Source: Streptomyces sp. SID12501 (lineage in GTDB: Bacteria; Actinomycetota; Actinomycetes; Streptomycetales; Streptomycetaceae). From it: a stretch of 64,000 nt of DNA. The stretch lies in NCBI RefSeq assembly GCF_010550245.1, contig NZ_JAAGLU010000006.1, positions 124,001 to 188,000 of the forward strand, given 5' to 3'. The notes under the pieces are model-generated. The model was not told the origin of the DNA, searched no databases, and was given only the letters and a program-made list of their open reading frames with translations. The position numbers were made by a program, and so were the translations under genes. Below, in pieces: positions 37,116 through 44,057 of this stretch. Within the stretch, counting starts at the first letter, position 1; each line of letters opens with the position of its first letter.

Positions 37116-37215
37116 CAAGCTCTCCCTGAGAGCCCCGCGGGCCGACAGCATCCCGATCCACGGCCCGCGCTCTGCCCCGTTCAGCTGCGCATATTGAAGA
37201 CGAAAGTTTCCATTT

Positions 37216-38145
37216 GTGAGTGAGACAACGCATGACGGCGGTGTCGCGGTGAGCGACCGACCGTCACCCGACGACGGCCTCTCCGCGGCCGAACTCGCCG
37301 CGAAGTACGGACTCGCCGTGAGCGGCGCCCGTCCCCGACTCGTCGAGTACGTCCGCCAGCTCTGGGGACGGCGTCACTTCATCCTCGCCTTCTCGCAGGC
37401 GAAACTGACCGCTCAGTACAGCCAGGCCAAACTCGGCCAGCTGTGGCAGGTGGCCACACCGCTGCTCAACGCGGCCGTGTACTTCTTCATCTTCGGCGTG
37501 ATCCTCAAGGCCGACCGCGGCATGCCCCGCGAGGTGTACATCCCCTTCCTCGTCACGGGCGTCTTCGTGTTCACCTTCACGCAGAACTCGGTGATGGCGG
37601 GCGTACGCGCGATCTCCGGCAACCTGGGCCTGGTGCGCGCCCTGCACTTCCCGCGTGCCGCCCTGCCGGTCTCCTTCGCGCTGCAACAGCTCCAGCAGCT
37701 GCTCTTCTCGATGATCGTGCTGTTCGTGGTGTCGATCGGCTTCGGCAGCTACCCCAAGGCGTCCTGGCTGCTGATCGTCCCGGCGCTGGCACTCCAGTTC
37801 CTCTTCAACACCGGCCTCGCGCTGATCATGGCCCGGTGGGGCGCGGCGACCCCGGACCTCGCCCAGCTGATGCCCTTCGTGATGCGTACGTGGATGTACG
37901 CGTCCGGCGTGATGTTCTCCATCCCGGTCATGCTCGCCGACAAACCCCGGTGGGTCGCCGACGTCCTCCAGTGGAACCCGGCCGCCATCTACATGGACCT
38001 GATGCGGTTCGCGCTCATCGACGGCTACGGCTCGGAGAACCTGCCGCCGCACGTCTGGGCGGTCGCGGCCGGCTGGGCCGCGCTCTTCGCCCTCGGCGGT
38101 TTCGTGCACTTCTGGAAGGCGGAGGAGAGGTACGGCCGTGGCTGA
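37216..38145 (+). CDS. ABC-2 exporter permease (Wzm/TagG type)
   Basis: A 309-residue permease. After a 50-residue polar N-terminus it has an amphipathic entry (ILAFSQAKLTAQYSQAKLGQ) and about six membrane segments; AVYFFIFGVILK, LVTGVFVFTFTQNSV and FPRAALPVSFALQQL are typical of TagG and Wzm permeases. Together with the ATPase at 38138 it forms a two-gene exporter for teichoic acid, O-antigen or similar lipid-linked polymers. GTG 37216 has only a weak ribosome binding site; GTG 37248 is an alternative. A 100-bp gap separates it from the glycosyltransferase gene. Confidence 0.9.
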   Translation: MSETTHDGGVAVSDRPSPDDGLSAAELAAKYGLAVSGARPRLVEYVRQLWGRRHFILAFSQAKLTAQYSQAKLGQLWQVATPLLNAAVYFFIFGVILKADRGMPREVYIPFLVTGVFVFTFTQNSVMAGVRAISGNLGLVRALHFPRAALPVSFALQQLQQLLFSMIVLFVVSIGFGSYPKASWLLIVPALALQFLFNTGLALIMARWGAATPDLAQLMPFVMRTWMYASGVMFSIPVMLADKPRWVADVLQWNPAAIYMDLMRFALIDGYGSENLPPHVWAVAAGWAALFALGGFVHFWKAEERYGRG

Positions 38146-38917
38146 CCCGATTCCCGGGGACAAGATCCCCACTGTCATCGCGGACGAGCTCCACATCGTC
38201 TACCGCGTCAACGGCGCCAAGACCGGCAAGGGCAGCGCCACCTCCGCCCTCAGTCGCATCATCAGGCGCGGCGAGTCACCCGGTGTCCGCAAGGTGCACG
38301 CCGTACGGGGCGTCTCCTTCGTCTCCTACCGCGGTGAGGCCGTCGGCCTGATCGGCTCCAACGGCTCCGGCAAGTCGACGCTGCTGCGCGCCATCGCCGG
38401 CCTGCTGCCCGCCGAGAGCGGCCATGTGTACACCGACGGGCAGCCCTCGCTCCTCGGCGTCAACGCGGCCCTGATGAACGACCTCACGGGCGAACGTAAC
38501 GTCATATTGGGCGGCCTCGCGATGGGTATGTCCCGCGAGGAGATCAGGGAGCGCTACCAGCAGATCGTCGACTTCTCCGGCATCAACGAGAAGGGCGACT
38601 TCATCACCCTGCCGATGCGCACCTACTCCTCCGGCATGGCGGCGCGGCTGCGGTTCTCCATCGCCGCCGCCAAGGACCATGACGTACTGATGATCGACGA
38701 GGCCCTGGCGACCGGCGACCGGTCCTTCCAGAAGCGCTCCGAGGACCGCATCCGCGAACTGCGCAAGCACGCGGGAACGGTGTTCCTCGTCAGCCACAAC
38801 AACAAGTCCATCCGCGACACCTGCGACCGCGTCCTGTGGCTGGAACGCGGCGAACTGCGCATGGACGGGCCGACGGACGAGGTCCTCAAGGAGTACGAGA
38901 AGTTCACCGGCAAGTAG
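38138..38917 (+). CDS. ABC exporter ATPase (Wzt/TagH type)
   Basis: A 259-residue ATPase. It has Walker A GLIGSNGSGKSTLLRAIAG (about 70-88), the TYSSGMAARLRFSIA signature typical of polysaccharide-export ATPases, Walker B VLMIDEALATGD and the H-loop VFLVSHNNKSI. The LNDLTGERNV-like stretch (MNDLTGERNVILGG) is also characteristic of the TagH/Wzt subfamily. There is no extra C-terminal carbohydrate-binding domain, so the substrate is probably not recognised through a modified non-reducing end. GTG 38138 overlaps the permease stop by eight bases. Confidence 0.92.
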   Translation: MADPIPGDKIPTVIADELHIVYRVNGAKTGKGSATSALSRIIRRGESPGVRKVHAVRGVSFVSYRGEAVGLIGSNGSGKSTLLRAIAGLLPAESGHVYTDGQPSLLGVNAALMNDLTGERNVILGGLAMGMSREEIRERYQQIVDFSGINEKGDFITLPMRTYSSGMAARLRFSIAAAKDHDVLMIDEALATGDRSFQKRSEDRIRELRKHAGTVFLVSHNNKSIRDTCDRVLWLERGELRMDGPTDEVLKEYEKFTGK

Positions 38918-38950
38918 CCGGGCAGTGCACCGGTGGTCGACCGGGCGAAT

Positions 38951-38985
38951 CGGGGCCCCGCCGGAACTGTTCCGGCGGGGCCCCG
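38951..38985 (+). terminator. Strong 16-bp hairpin terminator
   Basis: A perfect 16-bp stem, arms CGGGGCCCCGCCGGAA and TTCCGGCGGGGCCCCG, with a 3-base loop begins 34 bp after the ABC ATPase stop. It separates the export operon from the hopanoid operon. Confidence 0.85.
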
Positions 38986-39026
38986 CGTCTGCAAAGGAAA
39001 CGTCAACTCCGTGGCGTGCTAGGAAT

Positions 39027-39236
39027 CTTGACGCCAATCGGTGCGTTCTTGTGATGCGCAGGACACCCCGACGGACCAAGGCGCGTTGTACAACGTAAGC
39101 TGTACCAGTGCTGAATCGCGGCAAGTAGGGCGATAACACGCGACACCCGGCATCCGGCCGCCGCGTGGACGGCTGGGCGGCGTGTCCGAAATAGTGCCCA
39201 TTGGGTCAGCAGTGTAGAACGGGAGATGTGACGGCG
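39027..39236 (+). promoter_or_regulatory. Upstream region of the hopanoid operon with a palindrome
   Basis: The gap between the terminator and hpnC contains a perfect palindrome GTTGTACAAC (39085-39094), with a related half site TGTACC 16 bp on. TTGTACAAC-type sites are common TetR/GntR operators in actinomycetes, so a repressor or activator site for the hpn operon is inferred. The base composition here is less G+C-rich than the genes around it. No -10/-35 pair is assigned. Confidence 0.4.
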
Positions 39237-39302
39237 ATGGCTACGGAAACTCCCCAGCTCCCCACAGTGTGTGCCGTCCCCGCCCCGGGCAGTGACCGGT
39301 GA
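39237..39302 (+). CDS. Possible 21-residue leader ORF coupled to hpnC
   Basis: ATG 39237 has GGGAG eleven bases upstream and encodes 21 residues (Met-Ala-Thr-Glu start, rich in Pro, one Cys). Its TGA overlaps the hpnC GTG start in GTGA form. hpnC itself lacks a good ribosome binding site, so translation of this leader could be what delivers ribosomes to hpnC. No family is recognised. Confidence 0.35.
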   Translation: MATETPQLPTVCAVPAPGSDR

Positions 39303-40201
39303 CGGCAACCGGCCACGCGCGCACCGACGACCCGGAGCGCGGCACGCTCGACAAGGCCGCGGAAGAGAACTTCCCCGTGGCACCGTTCTTCCTCCCCAGG
39401 GCCTGGCGCACCGACCTCATGGCCGTCTACGGCTTCGCGCGCCTCGTCGACGACATCGGTGACGGCGACCTGGCCCCCGGCGGCGCCGACGCCCGTCTGC
39501 TGGGCGTCGCCCCCGAAGAGGCCGACGACCGGCTCGTCCTCCTCGACGCCTTCGAGGCCGACCTGCACAGGGTCTTCGACGGCACCCCGCACCACCCCCT
39601 GCTCCGCCGGCTCCAGCCGACCGTCCGTCACCGCGCACTCACCCCCGAGCCGTTCCTCGGCCTGATCGCCGCCAACCGCCAGGACCAGCTGGTCAAGCGG
39701 TACGAGACGTACGACGACCTCCTCGCCTACTGCGAGCTGTCCGCCAACCCCGTCGGCCGCCTCGTCCTCGCCGTCACCGGCACCGCGACGCCCGAGCGGG
39801 TCCGCCTCTCCGACGCCGTCTGTACGGCCCTCCAGATCGTCGAGCACCTCCAGGACGTCGCGGAGGACCTCGGCCGCGACCGCATCTATCTCCCCGCCCA
39901 GGACATGAAGCGCTTTCAGGTCCAGGAGGCGGATCTCGCCGCCCCCACCGCGGGCGCCTCGGTGCGCGCACTGATCGCATACGAAGCGGAACGCGCACAG
40001 GGCCTGCTGAATGAAGGCACCCCCCTCGTGGGTAGCGTCCACGGCAGGCTGAAGCTGCTGCTCGCGGGTTTCGTGGCGGGGGGAAAGGCGGCGGTCCGAG
40101 CGATCGGCGCCGCCGAATACGACGTACTTCCCGGCCCGCCCAAGCCCGGCAGGATCCAGTTGCTGCGCGAGGTGGGCACAACCCTGCGAGGAAAGGGGTG
40201 A
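39299..40201 (+). CDS. hpnC: Squalene synthesis protein HpnC (hydroxysqualene synthase)
   Basis: A 300-residue trans-isoprenyl diphosphate synthase-fold enzyme. In the HpnCDE route HpnC converts presqualene diphosphate to hydroxysqualene. The first Asp-rich motif is LVDDIGD (about 50-55) and the second EHLQDVAEDLGRDRIYLP. APFFLPRAWRTDLMAVYGFAR near the start is family-typical. It is the first enzyme gene of the operon and overlaps hpnD by four bases (GTGA). GTG is the start codon, with a poor ribosome binding site that points to coupling with the 21-codon leader ORF. Confidence 0.93.
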   Translation: MTATGHARTDDPERGTLDKAAEENFPVAPFFLPRAWRTDLMAVYGFARLVDDIGDGDLAPGGADARLLGVAPEEADDRLVLLDAFEADLHRVFDGTPHHPLLRRLQPTVRHRALTPEPFLGLIAANRQDQLVKRYETYDDLLAYCELSANPVGRLVLAVTGTATPERVRLSDAVCTALQIVEHLQDVAEDLGRDRIYLPAQDMKRFQVQEADLAAPTAGASVRALIAYEAERAQGLLNEGTPLVGSVHGRLKLLLAGFVAGGKAAVRAIGAAEYDVLPGPPKPGRIQLLREVGTTLRGKG

Positions 40202-41148
40202 TCCGGAGCGTGGAGTCGGAACCGCACGTGTCCGCACCGGTACTCGCCGCCTACAGCTACTGCGAGTCCGTCACCGGGCAGCAGGCCCGCAACTTCGCGT
40301 ACGGCATCAGACTGCTGCCGACGTCGAAGCGGCGCGCGATGTCGGTCCTGTACGCGTTCTCGCGCCGCGTCGACGACATCGGTGACGGCACGCTGGCGCC
40401 CGAGGTCAAGGCGGCGCGGCTGGAGGACACCAGAGCGCTGCTCACCCGGGTGCGCGAGGGCGAGGTCGACGAGGACGACACCGACCCGGTCGCAGTCGCC
40501 CTCAGCCATGCGGGGACCCACTTCCCGATCCCGCTCGGCGGCCTCGACGAACTCATCGACGGCGTGGTGATGGACGTACGCGGTGAGACGTACGAGACCT
40601 GGGACGACCTGAAGGTCTACTGCCGCTGTGTGGCCGGAGCCATCGGGCGGCTCTCGCTGGGCGTGTTCGGTACGGAGAGGGGCGCGCGCGGTTCGGAACG
40701 CGCCTCCGAGTACGCCGACACGCTGGGGCTCGCACTCCAGCTCACCAACATCCTGCGGGACGTCCGCGAGGACGCTGAGGACGGGCGGACCTATCTGCCC
40801 GCCGACGACCTCGCCAAGTTCGGCTGCTCGGCCGGATTCAGCGGACCGAACCCGCCGGAGGGCTCCGACTTCGCGGGCCTCGTCCACTTCGAAGTGCGGC
40901 GCGCCCGCGCCCTGTTCGCCGAGGGCTACCGGCTGCTGCCCATGCTCGACCGGCGCAGCGGCGCCTGTGTCGCCGCCATGGCCGGCATCTACCGACGGCT
41001 CCTCGACCGCATCGAGCGCGAGCCGGAGGCCGTGCTGCGCGGCCGGGTCTCGCTGCCCGGACGCGAGAAGGCGTATGTCGCGGTGCGCGGTCTGTCCGGT
41101 CTGGACGCCCGGCATGTCTCCCGGCGGACCGTCAGGAGGCGCGCCTGA
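40198..41148 (+). CDS. hpnD: Presqualene diphosphate synthase HpnD
   Basis: A 316-residue enzyme joining two farnesyl diphosphates head to head into presqualene diphosphate. The motifs RRVDDIGDG (about 57-65) and LTNILRDVREDAEDGRTYLP supply the two Asp-rich metal sites; YCESVTGQQARNFAYGIRLLP is the usual N-terminal pattern. GTG 40198 overlaps the hpnC stop; GTG 40210 is an alternative. The stop codon overlaps a 46-codon ORF as TGATG. Confidence 0.94.
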   Translation: MIRSVESEPHVSAPVLAAYSYCESVTGQQARNFAYGIRLLPTSKRRAMSVLYAFSRRVDDIGDGTLAPEVKAARLEDTRALLTRVREGEVDEDDTDPVAVALSHAGTHFPIPLGGLDELIDGVVMDVRGETYETWDDLKVYCRCVAGAIGRLSLGVFGTERGARGSERASEYADTLGLALQLTNILRDVREDAEDGRTYLPADDLAKFGCSAGFSGPNPPEGSDFAGLVHFEVRRARALFAEGYRLLPMLDRRSGACVAAMAGIYRRLLDRIEREPEAVLRGRVSLPGREKAYVAVRGLSGLDARHVSRRTVRRRA

Positions 41149-41288
41149 TGGACAATTCGGTGCAAGGTGATGTGCCCCCGGCGAAACGGCGCGCAACCCT
41201 CCGGTCACGGACGGCGTCCCTGACTTCAACGACCTGCCGTGCGGCGTTCATCCGGCGCGGCGGGTGCACAGGGGGGAGTGCGCGATGA
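41148..41288 (+). CDS. Small DUF6380-like protein between hpnD and hpnE
   Basis: A 46-residue basic ORF whose ATG overlaps the hpnD stop (TGATG) and whose TGA overlaps the hpnE ATG (ATGA). The sequence (MDNSVQGDVPPAKRRATLRS start, ASLTSTTCRAAF centre) resembles the small Streptomyces family I recall as DUF6380, with conserved KRRATLR and a single Cys. It is too regular in its overlaps and composition to be simply spacer. Function is unknown; it may be a small partner of the squalene enzymes or serve translational coupling. Confidence 0.6.
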   Translation: MDNSVQGDVPPAKRRATLRSRTASLTSTTCRAAFIRRGGCTGGSAR

Positions 41289-42721
41289 GCGAGGGTACGC
41301 AGCCCGGGGAACGCCCGGGCCACCACGGTGAGAAGAGCGCCGTGGTGGTCGGCGGCGGGCTGGCCGGCATCACCGCGGCGCTCTCGCTCGCCGACGCCGG
41401 TGTCCGCGTCACGCTGCTCGAAGGCCGGCCGCGGCTCGGTGGGCTCGCCTTCTCCTTCCAGCGCGACGGACTCACCGTCGACAACGGCCAGCACGTGTAC
41501 CTGCGTTGCTGCACCGCTTACCGCTGGTTCCTCGACCGCATCGACGCCGCCGAACTCGCTCCGGTGCAGCCTCGTCTCGACGTACCGGTCGTCGACGTGG
41601 CGAAACCCGTCGGACGGCGGCTGGGCAGACTCCGGCGCGACGCGCTGCCCGTACCTCTGCATCTCGGGCGCAGCCTGGCCACGTATCCGCACCTCTCGCT
41701 CCTGGAGCGCGCCAGAGTAGGACGTGCCGCGCTCGCGCTCAAGGCGCTGGACCTCGCCGACCCGGCGCTGGACGCGCAGGACTTCGGCAGCTGGCTGGCC
41801 GCGCACGGTCAGTCCGAGCGTGCCGTCGAGGCACTGTGGGACCTGGTGGGGGTCGCCACCCTCAACGCGGTGGCCCGGGACTCGTCCCTGGGGCTCGCCG
41901 CGATGGTGTTCAAGACCGGTCTGCTGTCCGACCCGGGCGCGGCCGACATCGGCTGGGCGCGCGTCCCACTGGGCGAACTGCACGACACTCTGGCCCGCAA
42001 GGCGCTCGACTCCGCGGGCGTGCGTACCGAAGTCCGTACACGCGTCACCTCCATCCAAACCATCCAAACCATCGAACACAACGAGAACGGCCGCTGGACC
42101 GTATCGGTTCCCGGCGAGACCCTCGACGCGGACATCGTCGTGCTCGCCGTGGCCCAGCGCGAGGCGCACGATCTGCTGCCGGCGGGTGCGCTCGACGCCC
42201 CCGAACGACTGCTGGAGATCGGCACCGCACCCATCCTCAACGTGCATGTGGTGTACGACCGGAAGGTGCTGAGCACGCCGTTCCTCGCGGCGCTCGGCAG
42301 TCCCGTGCAGTGGGTCTTCGACCGGACCGAGGCGTCCGGGCTCGGCGGCGACGGCCAGTATCTGGCGCTGTCGCAGTCGGCCGCGCACGACGAGATCGAC
42401 GAGCCCGTCGCGGCGCTGCGCGAGCGGTATCTGCCGGAGCTGGAGCGGCTGTTGCCCCGCGCGCGGGGCGCCGGAGTCCGGGACTTCTTCGTCACCCGGG
42501 AGCGGACAGCGACGTTCGCCCCCACCCCCGGCGTCGGTCGGCTGCGGCCCGGCGCCCGTACCAGAACACCCGGCCTGTACCTGGCCGGCTCGTGGACCGC
42601 CACCGGGTGGCCCGCGACCATGGAGAGTGCGGTCCGCAGCGGAGTCGGCGCGGCCGGTGCCGCGCTGGGCGCCCTGGGCCGGCCTCGCCACCACCTCTTC
42701 GACGTGGAGGAGGCAGCCTGA
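41285..42721 (+). CDS. hpnE: Hydroxysqualene dehydroxylase HpnE
   Basis: A 478-residue FAD-dependent amine oxidase/phytoene desaturase-like flavoprotein that reduces hydroxysqualene to squalene, completing the three-enzyme route. VVVGGGLAGITAALSLADAG (about 24-43) with LLEGRPRLGGLAFSF is the FAD-binding N-terminus, and GLYLAGSWTATGWPATMESAVRSG is the C-terminal FAD motif. ATG 41285 has GGGGGAG at six bases. The gene starts inside the stop of the small ORF and ends in TGATG with the polyprenyl synthase gene. Confidence 0.93.
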   Translation: MSEGTQPGERPGHHGEKSAVVVGGGLAGITAALSLADAGVRVTLLEGRPRLGGLAFSFQRDGLTVDNGQHVYLRCCTAYRWFLDRIDAAELAPVQPRLDVPVVDVAKPVGRRLGRLRRDALPVPLHLGRSLATYPHLSLLERARVGRAALALKALDLADPALDAQDFGSWLAAHGQSERAVEALWDLVGVATLNAVARDSSLGLAAMVFKTGLLSDPGAADIGWARVPLGELHDTLARKALDSAGVRTEVRTRVTSIQTIQTIEHNENGRWTVSVPGETLDADIVVLAVAQREAHDLLPAGALDAPERLLEIGTAPILNVHVVYDRKVLSTPFLAALGSPVQWVFDRTEASGLGGDGQYLALSQSAAHDEIDEPVAALRERYLPELERLLPRARGAGVRDFFVTRERTATFAPTPGVGRLRPGARTRTPGLYLAGSWTATGWPATMESAVRSGVGAAGAALGALGRPRHHLFDVEEAA

Positions 42722-43851
42722 TGCTCGATCATCAGCACGCGGCAGGTCCTCGCACCCCCAGCACCGCAACAAGAGGAGAGACTGTGCCCACTGTGCCCCC
42801 GGCCCCGAAAGTCGCCGACGCGGTGGAAGTGACCGCGCTCCTGGAGCGCGGCCGGACCCTGGCCACCCCGGTACTGCGGGCGGCGATCGCCCGTCTCGCG
42901 GCGCCCATGGACACCGTCTCCGCCTACCACTTCGGCTGGATCGACGCCCAGGGTCGGCCCGCGGCCGGCGACGGCGGCAAGGCTGTACGCCCCGCCCTCG
43001 CCGTTCTGTCCGCCGAGGTCACCGGCGCAGCCCCCGAGGTCGGCATCCCCGGCGCGGTCGCCGTCGAGCTGGTGCACAACTTCTCGTTGCTGCACGACGA
43101 CCTGATGGACGGCGACGAACAGCGCCGCCACCGCGACACCGTATGGAAGGTGCACGGCCCCGCCCAGGCCATCCTGGTCGGCGACGCGTTGTTCGCGCTG
43201 GCCAACGAGATCCTCCTGGAGCTCGGCACCGTCGAGGCCGGCCGCGCCACCCGCCGCCTCACCACCGCGACCCGCGCCCTCATCGACGGCCAGGCCCAGG
43301 ACATCTCCTACGAGCACCGCGACCGCGTCAGCGTCGAGGAGTGTCTGGAGATGGAGGGCAACAAGACCGGCGCCCTCCTCGCCTGCGCCAGTTCCATCGG
43401 CGCGGTCCTCGGCGGCGCGGACGCCCGAACCGCCGACACCCTGGAGAAGTACGGCTACCACCTCGGGCTGGCCTTCCAGGCCGTCGACGACCTCCTCGGC
43501 ATCTGGGGCGACCCGGAGGCCACCGGCAAGCAGACCTGGAGCGACCTGCGCCAGCGCAAGAAGTCCCTGCCCGTCGTCGCCGCCCTCGCGGCCAGCGGCC
43601 CGGCGGCCGAGCGGCTCGGTGAACTCCTCGCCGCCGACGCGAAGAGCAGCGACTTCGAGAACTTCTCCGAGGAGGAGTTCGCCGCCCGCGCCGCCCTGAT
43701 CGAACAGGCGGGCGGTCGCGAGTGGACCGCCGAGGAGGCGCGCCGGCAGCACACCATCGCCGTCGACGCACTGAGCGCCATCGACATGCCCGACCGGGTG
43801 CGTGCGCAGTTCACGGCGCTCGCCGACTTCGTCGTCGTACGAAAGAGATGA
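42721..43851 (+). CDS. Polyprenyl (farnesyl-type) diphosphate synthase
   Basis: A 376-residue E-type isoprenyl diphosphate synthase supplying the C15 substrate of HpnD. The first Asp-rich motif is LLHDDLMDGDE, preceded by VELVHNFS; the second is QAVDDLLGIWGD, with GGKAVRPALAVLS near residue 80. The residues before the first motif (HNFSLLHDD) suggest a short-to-medium chain product, but length cannot be fixed from sequence alone. ATG 42721 overlaps the hpnE stop and has GGAGGAGG upstream. GTG 42784 also has a good AGGAG site and would remove 21 residues. Confidence 0.9.
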   Translation: MLDHQHAAGPRTPSTATRGETVPTVPPAPKVADAVEVTALLERGRTLATPVLRAAIARLAAPMDTVSAYHFGWIDAQGRPAAGDGGKAVRPALAVLSAEVTGAAPEVGIPGAVAVELVHNFSLLHDDLMDGDEQRRHRDTVWKVHGPAQAILVGDALFALANEILLELGTVEAGRATRRLTTATRALIDGQAQDISYEHRDRVSVEECLEMEGNKTGALLACASSIGAVLGGADARTADTLEKYGYHLGLAFQAVDDLLGIWGDPEATGKQTWSDLRQRKKSLPVVAALAASGPAAERLGELLAADAKSSDFENFSEEEFAARAALIEQAGGREWTAEEARRQHTIAVDALSAIDMPDRVRAQFTALADFVVVRKR

Positions 43852-43964
43852 TCACTATCGGTCGAATAAGCCTCGCGTAGTCGCCGGCCGGCGCCGCGTT
43901 CACTCGGGTTTCCCTCGCAGTGTTCGCGCCGCTCACACCCGCTGAGCTGTCTGTCTGCTGGGGG

Positions 43965-43984
43965 TCCGGGGGTTATCCCCCGGA
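43965..43984 (+). other. Hairpin in the synthase-shc intergenic region
   Basis: TCCGGGGG-ttat-CCCCCGGA is a perfect 8-bp stem with a 4-base loop in the 206-bp gap before shc, the largest gap within the operon. It may be an internal terminator, a processing site or a stabiliser that changes the ratio of upstream to downstream expression. Confidence 0.5.
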
Positions 43985-44057
43985 AAGATGCAGCCAGCGG
44001 CGCACCGGCCGACGGCGGACCCACAGCAGAGACATGCCACTGCACGAAGGGGAAGCC

